Assembly: GCA_021741355.1 (NCBI GenBank)
Contig: JAIOXZ010000009.1
Location: forward strand, 1 to 64,000
DNA: 64,000 nucleotides
Reading direction: 5' to 3'
From: Caulobacter sp.
GTDB lineage: Bacteria > Pseudomonadota > Alphaproteobacteria > Caulobacterales > Caulobacteraceae
The position numbers were made by a program, and so were the translations under genes. Below, piece by piece: positions 8,001-16,536 of this stretch. The notes under the pieces are model-generated. The model made no database searches. It saw only the letters and a program-made list of their open reading frames with translations, and was not told the DNA's origin. The first letter of the stretch is position 1. Every line of letters starts with the position of its first letter.

Positions 8001-9434
8001 ATGAACAAGATCCATCCGCTGGCCATTCTGGCCGCCGGCGCCGTCACATTCGCGGGCTTTGGCGCCAACGCCCAGTATCGCACCCCTCCGGCCCAGAGCC
8101 TGGGCAGCTCCTGCCAGGACGTCCAGACCCTGAACAGCGGCTATCTCACCGCCGTCTGCCGCGACAACCAGGGCCGCTATCGCTGGAGCTCCATCTACTA
8201 TCCCTACTGCCGCAGCGATGTGTCCAACCGGGATGGCATGCTCTATTGCGTCGGCGCCCAGGCCAGCGGCGGCGGGTACGTCGACCGGGGTTCGCCCGAC
8301 CAAAGCGCGTCCGTGGGCGCGATCATCGGCGCGATCGCCGGCGCCTTGCTGGGCGGCAATGACCAGTCGCTGTATGGCCCCGGAGCGCGGTACCCGGCCT
8401 GGGGCGAGGCCGGCTACGGCGACCCCCGCACCGATCCGCGCTTCGGCGAACAGGGCTGGGGTTACGGCTCGCAGGGCCAGTGGGTGTCGATTTCCCGTCG
8501 TCAGGCCTGGCTGGAACGCCGCATCAGCATGGGCGAACAGCAACGGACGCTGACGCGCGCGGAAGCCACGACCCTGCGCCGCAACCTGTCTTCGCTGATC
8601 AGTCTCGAGCGGCGGTACAGCCGCGGCGGGCTGTCGACGCAGGAACGGGCCGATCTCGACCGCCGCTTCGACGCTCTCAGCGCGCAGATCCGGTTCGAGA
8701 GCCAGGACGGCCAGACCGGCTGGACCAACATCAACCAGCGCCAGGCGAACCTCGACGCCCGTATCGATGCCGGCGTGCGCGACCGGACACTGACCGCCCA
8801 GGAGGCCTCGCGCCTGCGCGCCGACTTCCAGGCCCTGGCCCGACTCGAGGCAACCTACCGCCGCAACGGCCTGACCAATGCCGAGCGGGCCGACCTCGAT
8901 CGCCGGTTCGACGCCCTCAGCGCCCGCATCCGCAGCGAGCGCCAGGACGACGATGGCGGCTGGACCAACATCAACCGGCGCCAGGCGGACCTCGACGCCC
9001 GCATCGACGCCGGCGTGCGTAACCGGTCGCTGACCGCCCAGGAGGCCTCGCGCCTGCGCGCCGACTTCCAGGCCCTGGCCCGACTCGAAGCGACCTATCG
9101 CCGCAACGGCCTGACCAATGCCGAGCGGGCCGACCTCGATCGCCGCTTCGACGCCCTCAGCGCCCGCATCCGCAGCGAGCGCCAGGACGACGATGGCGGC
9201 TGGACCAATATCAACCAGCGCCAAGCGAACCTCGACGCCCGTATCGACGCCGGCGTGCGCGACCGTTCGCTGAGCGCCCAGGAAGCTGCACGCCTGCGCG
9301 CCGACTTCCAGGCCCTGGTCCGGCTTGAGGCGACCTACCGCCGCAACGGCCTGTCGATCGTCGAGCGGGCGGACCTGGACCGTCGCTTCGACGCCCTCAG
9401 CGCCCGCATTCGCAGCGAACGGCGGGACCGCTAG
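8001..9434 (+). CDS. secreted CVNH-domain protein with glycine zipper and four 80-residue repeats
   Basis: The start at 8001 has the ribosome binding site GGGAGAG 4 to 10 bp upstream and yields a signal peptide (cleavage ANA-Q, about residue 24). Residues about 32-88 resemble a CVNH (cyanovirin-N homology) sugar-binding domain: paired Cys positions, a GYLTAVC strand and a final GMLYCVGA. A glycine zipper (GAIIGAIAGALLGG) follows at about residue 105. Four 80-residue helical repeats (WTNINxRQAxLDARIDAG...LDRRFDALSARIRSE) occupy residues 161 to the end. The repeats are charged, Arg rich and probably form coiled helical hairpins. Expected location is the periplasm or outside. The convergent yjhX gene ends 8 bp away. 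Confidence 0.8.
   Translation: MNKIHPLAILAAGAVTFAGFGANAQYRTPPAQSLGSSCQDVQTLNSGYLTAVCRDNQGRYRWSSIYYPYCRSDVSNRDGMLYCVGAQASGGGYVDRGSPDQSASVGAIIGAIAGALLGGNDQSLYGPGARYPAWGEAGYGDPRTDPRFGEQGWGYGSQGQWVSISRRQAWLERRISMGEQQRTLTRAEATTLRRNLSSLISLERRYSRGGLSTQERADLDRRFDALSAQIRFESQDGQTGWTNINQRQANLDARIDAGVRDRTLTAQEASRLRADFQALARLEATYRRNGLTNAERADLDRRFDALSARIRSERQDDDGGWTNINRRQADLDARIDAGVRNRSLTAQEASRLRADFQALARLEATYRRNGLTNAERADLDRRFDALSARIRSERQDDDGGWTNINQRQANLDARIDAGVRDRSLSAQEAARLRADFQALVRLEATYRRNGLSIVERADLDRRFDALSARIRSERRDR
8481..9431 (+). repeat. in-gene tandem repeat of 240 bp, four units
   Basis: Units begin with a TGG codon at 8481, 8721, 8961 and 9201, giving an exact 240-bp period. Units 2, 3 and 4 are nearly identical at DNA level, and unit 1 is divergent. 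The high identity of the inner units indicates recent duplication or gene conversion, and unit number may vary between strains. Confidence 0.93.
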
Positions 9435-9442
9435 CGGCGGTC

Positions 9443-9718
9443 TCACCAGCCCTTGATCGTCACCCGGTTGTCGAGCTGGGATCGCAGACTGAGCAGCCCC
9501 TCCCGCGTGATGCGGTAGGGGCTGCCGTCCTTGCTGGCGATCAGGCGGCGCTTCTTCAGGGTCTTGAAGACCGCGATAGTGCAGTCGCTGAGCAGCCAGC
9601 CGTCGCGATTGTGGCACTGGGCGGCGAGGATGCCGCCGCGGTCGTCGCGCACGAGGGTGATCGCGCCGCCCTGGGCGAGCGCGTGCAGCGTGCGCTGCTG
9701 CGGTTTGGAGATGTTCAC
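9443..9718 (-). CDS. yjhX: YjhX-family toxin (UPF0386)
   Basis: The 91-residue product starts [18 protein letters not shown] and carries the conserved central block [14 protein letters not shown] and a closing [16 protein letters not shown], matching the UPF0386/YjhX family across its full length. In E. coli YjhX is described as a topoisomerase-inhibiting toxin paired with the acetyltransferase YjhQ. No YjhQ-like gene lies next to it here, so it is either an orphan or has another role. It is convergent with the CVNH-repeat gene and stands alone on its strand. Confidence 0.85.
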   Translation of the reverse strand: MNISKPQQRTLHALAQGGAITLVRDDRGGILAAQCHNRDGWLLSDCTIAVFKTLKKRRLIASKDGSPYRITREGLLSLRSQLDNRVTIKGW

Positions 9719-9904
9719 TGGAGTGTCCGTGTCGAGGCGTGAGACGTCGCGCCCCGGCGCGTGGCAGGGGCGGGCGGATCAGCGGGCCGCGACGGACTTA
9801 GGTCGCCGTCAGGCCCGCGCCTCGGTGGCAAGGGGTAGCATGGTCGCCTCGATTGAACGTGCGTAGCCTAGCCAACAGTTCCGGAAATCACAAACGCCCG
9901 GGAA

Positions 9905-9987
9905 GGGGACATGTGCCGCAGGTACGTGTCCCCCATCGATCGTCCTGAGCCTGGACCAGGGGACACGTACCTGCGGTACATGTCCCC
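9905..9987. repeat. family A palindrome pair, copy 1
   Basis: Two inverted 29-bp palindromes occupy 9905-9933 and 9959-9987. Each has arms of the type GGGGACATGTACC and GGTACGTGTCCCC around a short loop. The second ends 2 bp before the mutL stop codon (9990-9992, minus strand). Other copies are at 32723, 35218 and 42605. Confidence 0.88.
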
Positions 9988-9989
9988 GG

Positions 9990-11840
9990 CTACCGCCGCC
10001 CGAAAAGGCGCTCGATGTCAGCGAGCTTCAGTTCCACATACGTCGGCCGGCCGTGGTTGCACTGGCCGCTGTGAGGGGTGGCTTCCATCTCGCGCAGCAG
10101 GGCGTTCATCTCGGCGGCGGTCAGGCGGCGGCCGGCGCGGACCGAGCCGTGGCAGGCCATGGTCGAACAGACCTCCTCCAGCCGCTCCTTCAGCGCCAGC
10201 GCTTGGCCGTTCTCGGCCAGATCATCGGCGATGTCGCGGACCAGACCGGCGGCGTCGGTATCGCCCAGCAAGGCGGGCGTCTCACGCACCAGCACCGCGC
10301 CCGGCCCGAACGCCTCCAGCACCAGACCCAGCGCGGCCAGTTCATCGGCCTTCGCCATCACACGGTCCGCCTCGGCGGGATCGAGATCGACCACCTCGGG
10401 CAGCAGCAGGGTCTGACGCACCACGCCGCCGGACTCCATCTCGGCCTTCATCCGTTCGTAGACGAGCCGCTCGTGGGCCGCGTGCTGGTCGACGATGACG
10501 ATGCCGTCGCGGGTCTGGGACACGACATAGGTCTCATGCACCTGGGCCCGGGCTGCGCCGAGCGGGTAGTCGACGGGATCGATGACCGGAGCCGCCTCGC
10601 CCCAGGACTGTTCCGGCGGAGCCCAGTCGCCCATCGGCTCGACGCGGGCGGTGGCTTCCGCCATGCCGGGCAGGCTGGGCGCCGGTGCGCGGGGCGTCCA
10701 GCCGCCTTGCTGCCAGGCGGAAAACCCTGCGGGCGAAGGGCCGGGCTGGTAGCCGGCGCCCGGAAACGACTGCGCCCGGAACCCCGCCAGGGCGGCCGAG
10801 GCGACGGTTGTCGAGGCCCGGTGGCCGGCGCCGGCCAGGGCGTGGCGCAGGGCGCCGATGATCAGGCCACGCACCAGCGACGGATCGCGGAACCGCACCT
10901 CGGCCTTGGCCGGATGGACATTGACGTCGACCAGCGTCGGATCGAGCTCGATGTAGAGGGCCGCCGTCGGATGGCGATCCCGGGCGAGATAGTCCGCATA
11001 GGCGCCGCGCAGGGCGCCCTGCAGCAGCCGGTCGCGCACCGGACGGCCATTGACGAACAGGTACTGGTGAGCGGCGTTGCCCCGGCTGTAGGTCGGCAGG
11101 CCCGCGAACCCGGTCAGGCGGATGCCCTCGCGCTCCGAATCGATGGCCAGGGCGTTGTCCTGGAACTCGTGGCCCAGCACGGCGGACAGGCGCGCGAGAC
11201 GGCCGTCCGGTCCCGGATGTTCGGCGCTGAGGCGCAAGGCGCGGCGGCCGTCCATATCCAGGGTGAAGGCCACCGCCTCATGCGCCATGGCCTGACGCTT
11301 GAGCTCCTCGGCGATGGCCATCTGCTCGGCGCGGGCCGACTTCATGAACTTAAGGCGGGCAGGGGTGGCGTAGAACAGGTCGCGGACCTCGACCCGCGCG
11401 CCATGGTCGCCGGCGAAGGCGGCCGGCCCCACGTCGCCCGTGGCGCCGCCCTCGACGAGGATGGCGTGGGCGTCCGCGGCGCCGCGCGCGCGACTGGAGA
11501 TGCTCAGGCGCGCCACCGAGCCGATCGACGGCAGGGCCTCGCCCCGGAAGCCGAGCGTCGAGATGTGCAGCAAGTCCCAGGTCCCGTCGGCGTCCGGCGA
11601 GAGCTTGGACGTGGCGTGCCGCTCGACGGCCAGGGACAGTTCCCCGGGCGACAGGCCCGACCCGTCGTCGGCGACGAGAATCCGGGTCAGGCCGCCGCCG
11701 TCGGCCTCGACCTCGACGCGGCTGGCGCCCGCATCCAGCGCGTTCTCGACCAGTTCCTTGACCGCACTCGCCGGCCGTTCGACCACCTCGCCGGCGGCGA
11801 TGCGGTTGACGGTTTCCGGCGGGAGGCGGCGGATGGGCAT
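9990..11840 (-). CDS. mutL: DNA mismatch repair protein MutL with intrinsic endonuclease motif
   Basis: The 616-residue product has the GHKL ATPase domain: [21 protein letters not shown] (with the catalytic Glu and Asn), DDGSG and the TSKL and GFRGEAL motifs. The C-terminal half carries [12 protein letters not shown], which fits the DQHA-x2-E-x4-E metal motif of nicking MutL proteins, plus ACHGSVRAG and QCNHGRPT. So this MutL should nick the daughter strand itself, as expected in bacteria without MutH. The start at 11840 ([19 protein letters not shown]) is family-standard; an upstream extension to 12005 is encoded within a dispersed repeat. Confidence 0.96.
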   Translation of the reverse strand: MPIRRLPPETVNRIAAGEVVERPASAVKELVENALDAGASRVEVEADGGGLTRILVADDGSGLSPGELSLAVERHATSKLSPDADGTWDLLHISTLGFRGEALPSIGSVARLSISSRARGAADAHAILVEGGATGDVGPAAFAGDHGARVEVRDLFYATPARLKFMKSARAEQMAIAEELKRQAMAHEAVAFTLDMDGRRALRLSAEHPGPDGRLARLSAVLGHEFQDNALAIDSEREGIRLTGFAGLPTYSRGNAAHQYLFVNGRPVRDRLLQGALRGAYADYLARDRHPTAALYIELDPTLVDVNVHPAKAEVRFRDPSLVRGLIIGALRHALAGAGHRASTTVASAALAGFRAQSFPGAGYQPGPSPAGFSAWQQGGWTPRAPAPSLPGMAEATARVEPMGDWAPPEQSWGEAAPVIDPVDYPLGAARAQVHETYVVSQTRDGIVIVDQHAAHERLVYERMKAEMESGGVVRQTLLLPEVVDLDPAEADRVMAKADELAALGLVLEAFGPGAVLVRETPALLGDTDAAGLVRDIADDLAENGQALALKERLEEVCSTMACHGSVRAGRRLTAAEMNALLREMEATPHSGQCNHGRPTYVELKLADIERLFGRR

Positions 11841-11893
11841 GGAGGGGAGTGTAGGACGATTCAGAGCGAAGTCCTTCTCCCGTTCACCCCCAG

Positions 11894-12020
11894 CCGTCAT
11901 GGCCCGGCTTGTCCGGGCCACCCAAGCGCACACAGGAAAGCAAGAAGGGGCGCAGCCGGCGCCGCGCCCCTTCTGATAGTCGGTGTTCATGGGTGGCCCG
12001 GACAAGCCGGGCCATGACGG
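11894..12020. repeat. family B inverted-repeat pair, copy 1, with inner hairpin
   Basis: The left arm (11894-11924) contains GTCATGGCCCGGCTTGTCC and GGGCCACCCA; the right arm (11990-12020) is its reverse complement. Each arm is itself partly palindromic. Between them GAAGGGGCGC and GCGCCCCTTC form a 10-bp stem at 11944-11973. Other copies are at 25977-26102 and 43984-44111. It lies between mutL and the lipoprotein gene upstream of mutL transcription. Confidence 0.85.
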
Positions 12021-12030
12021 CTCTTTGAGA

Positions 12031-12591
12031 TCAGAGACCCGGCAGCTTCACCCAGCTGGCCTTTTCGCGGGAGATGATCACCGTCTTGCCGCCGGTGATG
12101 GCTTTCAGACGAGCTTCCTCGGCGGCGGCGTCGACCAGCACGGGCGGCGCGGCGCCGTCGGCCGAGGCGACCGTGGCGGCCACCGGAGCGTCCTTGCGCC
12201 AGAACATGACGCGGTCGGCGAACGACTTGTCCTTGTGGGCGATGTCGCCGAACTCATCGTCGACGACGTAGCGGATCAGGGGGTCGGCCTTGTCGGCGCC
12301 GGCGCGGGCGACCAGCAGGCGTTCGCCGTCGGTGCGCTGGGTGGCGGCGGCCTGACCGGCGAGCGCCGTGCGGGCGGCGCTTTCCGGCTGCAGTTCCTGC
12401 GGACGGGGCTCACCCGGCGACGGGGGACGCAACGCATAGTCGGGCGGAACTACCAGAGGAGCCTTGGTCACAACGCGGAATTCGTCCGGCGTGACCTTGG
12501 ACAGGCCGAGCGCCTTCGACGTCGAGTTGCAGCCGGCAAGGCCGGCGGCGGCGATCAGCGCAACAGCGCACGCGACGCGGGTAGAGATCAT
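12031..12591 (-). CDS. DUF3035 lipoprotein
   Basis: The 186-residue product has a signal peptide with lipobox LAGC (Cys about residue 21). DUF3035-like features follow: [25 protein letters not shown] second region contains [22 protein letters not shown]. The family is found in alphaproteobacteria, usually next to lspA, and its function is unknown. It is likely anchored in a periplasmic-facing membrane leaflet. It is the third gene of an ileS-lspA unit, 100 bp after lspA; the enzyme encoded there would process it. Confidence 0.85.
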   Translation of the reverse strand: MISTRVACAVALIAAAGLAGCNSTSKALGLSKVTPDEFRVVTKAPLVVPPDYALRPPSPGEPRPQELQPESAARTALAGQAAATQRTDGERLLVARAGADKADPLIRYVVDDEFGDIAHKDKSFADRVMFWRKDAPVAATVASADGAAPPVLVDAAAEEARLKAITGGKTVIISREKASWVKLPGL

Positions 12592-12691
12592 AGAGCCTTG
12601 CTCCTCGGGGCCTTGAGTCGGGCGCGTTCAATCGCCCCAGCCGCTAACAGGCGCTCTCGATACGCCAAAAGTGAGGCGAACGGCAACCGCG

Positions 12692-13255
12692 TTAAGCCTT
12701 CACATCCCGGCGGGCGCTGTCCAGCAGCAGAAGGATGACGCCGATGGTGATGGCGCTGTCGGCGACGTTGAACACCCACGGGAAATAGAGCGCCTTCAGG
12801 TCGATGAAATCGGCCACCGCGCCGAACCGGATCCGGTCGACCAGATTGCCGATCGCGCCGCCCATGACCAGGCCGATGGCCGCACCCAGCAGGGGCCGCT
12901 CGACCCGCCTCGCCCAGACCGCCAGGAAGCCCGCGACGCCCAGCGAGAAGGCCGCCAGCGCCCAGCGCACCCATTCGGCCTCGCCCCGGAACAGCCCGAA
13001 GCTGACGCCCTGATTCCAGACCATGGTCAGGTGCACGGGACCCCAGACCTGCACGCTGCCGAGCACCGGCAGCTGGAAGGCGTAGAGGATCCATTGCTTC
13101 GAGAGCTGGTCGGCGAGAATCACCGCCAGGCAGATGGCGTAGGCCGTCGGTCCCTGCAGACGGTCCGGCCGGGCCGTGTCCGGCGCGCCGTCGGGCGGCG
13201 TCGCGTCGTTGGAGACGAGCTCGGCGTCGGGCGATTCGGTGGCTTCAGAACTCAC
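12692..13255 (-). CDS. lspA: lipoprotein signal peptidase (signal peptidase II)
   Basis: The aspartic protease cleaves prolipoprotein signal peptides in the inner membrane. Four membrane segments are visible. Diagnostic blocks are ADQLSKQW, VWNQGVSFGLF, GGAIGNLVDRI (first catalytic Asp) and FNVADSAITIG (second catalytic Asp). The start is placed at GTG 13255, which has GGGGAA 6 bp upstream; a TTG at 13270 is the alternative. About 38 extra polar residues precede the first membrane segment. The gene lies 31 bp after the ileS stop, the common ileS-lspA linkage. Confidence 0.94.
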   Translation of the reverse strand: MSSEATESPDAELVSNDATPPDGAPDTARPDRLQGPTAYAICLAVILADQLSKQWILYAFQLPVLGSVQVWGPVHLTMVWNQGVSFGLFRGEAEWVRWALAAFSLGVAGFLAVWARRVERPLLGAAIGLVMGGAIGNLVDRIRFGAVADFIDLKALYFPWVFNVADSAITIGVILLLLDSARRDVKA

Positions 13256-13286
13256 GCGGGCGTTCCCCAAGGTCCGGACTGGAATA

Positions 13287-16235
13287 TCAGCCCGCGTGGG
13301 TCTTGTCCCACACGGCGACGGCGTCCTCGCAGCGCAGGCAGAGCTGGGTGGCGGGCTTCACTTCCGGGAGGACCTTCCAGCAGCGGGCGCATTTGTGGCC
13401 CTCCGCCTTGTCCGGGTCGACCGCGACCGCCTTCATCTCGGCGATGCGGAAGCTGGCCGCCCCGCCGGCGCCGGCGACCAGCGTCCCGCCACTGGTGCGG
13501 AAGATCTCCGCCGGGTCGAGGCCGCCGAACGCCGCCATGAGCCCTTCGTCCGCCACATGCACGGCCGGCGCGCCTTCCAGCGACGAGCCGATGCGCTTCT
13601 CGCGGCGCTCGATTTCCAGGGCGCCCGTGACGACACCGGTGACCTGGGCGACCTTGGCCCAGCGCGCCGCTTCGGCGTCATTGCGCCAGTCAGTCGGCGT
13701 CTCCGGGAACACGCGCAGGCTGTTGGAGCCAGCGTCCGGATAGCGGGTGGTCCAGGCTTCCTCGGTGGTGAACGGGATCAGTGGCGAGAGCCAGATGGTC
13801 AGACGCTCGAACACCGCGTCCATCACCGTGCGGCAGGCGCGGCGGCGCAGGCTGTCGGGCCGGTCGCAGTAGAGCGCGTCCTTGCGGATATCGAAGAAGA
13901 AGGTCGACAGGTCGCCCTGGCAGAACTCCAGCAGCGGCCGGACCACCTCGCTGAACCGGTAGCTCTCGTAGGCCTCGCGGACCTCGGTATCGAGCTGCCA
14001 AAGGCGGTGCAGGATGAACTGCTCCAGCGGCGGCATGTCGGCCACGGCGACGCGCTCGGCGTCTTCGAACCCGTTCAGCGCGCCCAGCAGGTAGCGCATG
14101 GTGTTGCGCAGCTTGCGGTAGGAGTCGGTGACAGTGGCCAGGATCGTCTTCCCGATCCGCTGGTCTTCCATGTAGTCGACGGTCGCCGCCCAGAGACGGA
14201 GGATCTCGGCGCCCGACTCCTTGATGATCACCTGCGGCTCGATGGTGTTGCCGAGCGACTTGCTCATCTTCACGCCGTTCTCGTCGAGCGTGAAGCCGTG
14301 GGTCACCACCGCCTTGTAGGGGGCGCGGCCCCGCGTGCCGGAGGACTCCAGCAGCGAGGACTGGAACCAGCCGCGATGCTGGTCGCTGCCCTCGAGATAG
14401 AGATCGGCGGGCCAGGCGCTGTTGGCCCGGCCCTCGATGGTGAAGGCGTGGGTGGCGCCGGAGTCGAACCAGACATCGAGGATGTCGTTGATCTTCTCGT
14501 ATTGCTCCGGATCACGGTCGCCGAGGAAGTCGCTGGCCGGCCGCAGGAACCAGGCGTCCGCGCCCTCGGCCGCCACCAGATCGACGATGCGTTTGTTGAC
14601 CGCCTCATCCTTCAGCGGCTCGCCCGTTTCCTTGTCGACGAACATCGCCAGCGGCGTGCCCCAGGCGCGCTGGCGGCTGATCAGCCAGTCCGGGCGCGTC
14701 TCGACCATGCCGCCGATGCGGTTGCGTCCGGCGTCGGGATGGAAGGCGGTGTCGGCGATCGCCTGGACGGCCGTCTGGCGCAGGGTGCGCCCGTCGGCGA
14801 GGGGCTCGTCCATGCGGATGAACCACTGCGGCGTGTTGCGGAAGATCACCGGCGCCTTGGAGCGCCAGCTCATCGGATAGCTGTGTTCGAGCCGGCCGCG
14901 GGCCAGCAGGTTGCCGGCCTCGATGAGCTTGTCCATCACGGCGGGGTTGGCCGGCCCGAACTTGCCGACCTTCTTGCCCTCAGTCTCCAGCACCTTCAGG
15001 CCCGCGAACAGCGGCACGTGCTCGTAGTAGGCGCCGTCGGGGCCGACGGTCTCGGGGATGGTCGTGTCGATGCCGGCCGCATCGAGCTGCGCCTTGCTCT
15101 TCAGCCAGATCAGATAGTCGTCCGCGCCATGGCCCGGCGCGGTGTGGACAAATCCGGTGCCGGCGTCGTCGGTGACATGGTCGCCGGCCAGCATGGGCAC
15201 GGGGAAGCCGTAACCGGCGTCCAGTTTCGCCAGCGGGTGGGACAGCGTGAGGCCATCCAGATTTGCCGTCTCGACGCGCTTCCAGGCGGCGACCTTCGCC
15301 GTCTTGAACACATCCTCGGCCAGCTTGTCAGCGAGGATCAGCTTGTCTCCGGGCCTAGCCCACGGTTCGAAATCCAGACCCGTCTCCATGGCCTCGACCT
15401 CGTAGACGCCGTAGTCGATGCGCGGATTATAGCTGACAGCTCGGTTGGCCGGGATCGTCCAAGGAGTAGTCGTCCAAATGACTACGCTCTCGTCGAATGC
15501 GGCGTAGACAGTGTTGCTAGCCGATGAGCTATCTCGGTGCTTCCGACTTCTGACCGGGAACTTCACCCAGACCGTCGGGCTGTTGTGGTCGTGGTACTCG
15601 ACCTCGGCGTCGGCCAGGGCGGTGCCCTCCACCGGGCTCCACATCACCGGCTTGGAGCCGCGATAGAGCTGGCCGCTCATCATGAACTTGTGGAACTCCG
15701 ACACGATCACCGCCTCGGACGTGAAGTCCATGGTGGCGTAGCGGTGTTCGTAGTCGGCCAGGGTCCCCAGCCGCTTGTGTTCGGCCATCTGCACGCCGAT
15801 CCAGCCGGCGGCGTACTCGCGGCAGCGGGTGCGGAATTCCTCGGTCGGGATCTCGTCCTTGCGGCGCCCCTTGCCGCGGTATTCTTCCTCGATCTTCCAC
15901 TCGATCGGCAGGCCGTGGCAGTCCCAGCCGGGCAAGTAGTCGACGTCGAAGCCCATGGCGAAGCGGCTGCGGACGACGAAATCCTTCAGCGACTTGTTCA
16001 ACGAATGGCCGATGTGGATCGCGCCGTTGGCGTAGGGCGGGCCGTCGTGGAACACGAACAGCGGCGCGCCGGCGTCCTGGCGGGTCTTGCGCACGAGGTT
16101 GTAGAGGTCCTGGCCGGTCCAGGCCTCGAGGATCTTCGGCTCCAGCGTCGGCAGGCCGGCCCGCATCGGGAAGGCGGTCTCCGGCAGGAAGACGGTTTCG
16201 CGGTAGTCGCGCCCGGAGGCGGCGTCGTCGGTCAT
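13287..16235 (-). CDS. ileS: isoleucine-tRNA ligase
   Basis: The 982-residue class I synthetase charges tRNA-Ile and edits valine. The ATP-binding motif is HIGH (within NGAIHIGHSLNKSLKD, about residue 75) and the second is KMSKS at about residue 658. The editing (CP1) domain lies between them, with the WTTTPWTIPANRAVS signature. The C-terminal zinc-binding region has CARCWKVLP and CLRCEDAVAVW. About 130 bp near 15425-15555 have low GC and codons unlike the rest, including a segment of about 22 extra residues before the WTTTPWTIP block. The reading frame is kept open. It is the first gene of the ileS-lspA-lipoprotein unit. Confidence 0.97.
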   Translation of the reverse strand: MTDDAASGRDYRETVFLPETAFPMRAGLPTLEPKILEAWTGQDLYNLVRKTRQDAGAPLFVFHDGPPYANGAIHIGHSLNKSLKDFVVRSRFAMGFDVDYLPGWDCHGLPIEWKIEEEYRGKGRRKDEIPTEEFRTRCREYAAGWIGVQMAEHKRLGTLADYEHRYATMDFTSEAVIVSEFHKFMMSGQLYRGSKPVMWSPVEGTALADAEVEYHDHNSPTVWVKFPVRSRKHRDSSSASNTVYAAFDESVVIWTTTPWTIPANRAVSYNPRIDYGVYEVEAMETGLDFEPWARPGDKLILADKLAEDVFKTAKVAAWKRVETANLDGLTLSHPLAKLDAGYGFPVPMLAGDHVTDDAGTGFVHTAPGHGADDYLIWLKSKAQLDAAGIDTTIPETVGPDGAYYEHVPLFAGLKVLETEGKKVGKFGPANPAVMDKLIEAGNLLARGRLEHSYPMSWRSKAPVIFRNTPQWFIRMDEPLADGRTLRQTAVQAIADTAFHPDAGRNRIGGMVETRPDWLISRQRAWGTPLAMFVDKETGEPLKDEAVNKRIVDLVAAEGADAWFLRPASDFLGDRDPEQYEKINDILDVWFDSGATHAFTIEGRANSAWPADLYLEGSDQHRGWFQSSLLESSGTRGRAPYKAVVTHGFTLDENGVKMSKSLGNTIEPQVIIKESGAEILRLWAATVDYMEDQRIGKTILATVTDSYRKLRNTMRYLLGALNGFEDAERVAVADMPPLEQFILHRLWQLDTEVREAYESYRFSEVVRPLLEFCQGDLSTFFFDIRKDALYCDRPDSLRRRACRTVMDAVFERLTIWLSPLIPFTTEEAWTTRYPDAGSNSLRVFPETPTDWRNDAEAARWAKVAQVTGVVTGALEIERREKRIGSSLEGAPAVHVADEGLMAAFGGLDPAEIFRTSGGTLVAGAGGAASFRIAEMKAVAVDPDKAEGHKCARCWKVLPEVKPATQLCLRCEDAVAVWDKTHAG

Positions 16236-16386
16236 GGGAATTACTCGGAGATTGCGGAAGGAACGGGTTTCGCTACCCGGCGCACGTTGCCTCGTCCGGC
16301 GACGCTACGCCGGGCGGATAATTCGCGAAGTCTTCCGAACCGAAGTCATGGGCGCGCTGTAGCAGAGGAATATGGGTTTTGCGAGC

Positions 16387-16533
16387 CTCCCTCCCCTTCA
16401 TGGGGAGGGTGGACGCTGCGAAGCAGCGGGCGGGTGGGGAAGTCTTTCGCCACCCCGATCCATCCGGCACGGCCCACGGTTTCCCCACCCTGACCGCTTC
16501 GCGGTCTGTCCCTCCCCATAAAGGGGAGGGAGG
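16387..16533. repeat. family D-like inverted-repeat pair, copy 3
   Basis: Segments CCCTCCCCTTCATGGGGAGGG (left, from 16389) and CCCTCCCCATAAAGGGGAGGG (right, from 16510) form hairpins in inverted arrangement around a spacer containing CCACCC/GGGTGG blocks. The pair fills most of the roughly 300-bp space between ileS and the protease gene. No other gene is visible in that space. Confidence 0.75.
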
Positions 16534-16536
16534 ACT

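Noticed and set aside
8481-9431. Periodic repeats that could be mistaken for a CRISPR-like array
   Set aside because: The 240-bp period has no spacers and lies wholly inside a protein-coding frame.
7845-9617. 590-codon open frame antisense to the CVNH-repeat gene
   Set aside because: It mirrors the repeats of the opposite strand, has no family motif and crosses the yjhX gene. It is a high-GC shadow frame.
13176-15527. 783-codon open frame antisense to ileS
   Set aside because: The opposite strand encodes a full-length isoleucine-tRNA ligase with all motifs; this frame has none.
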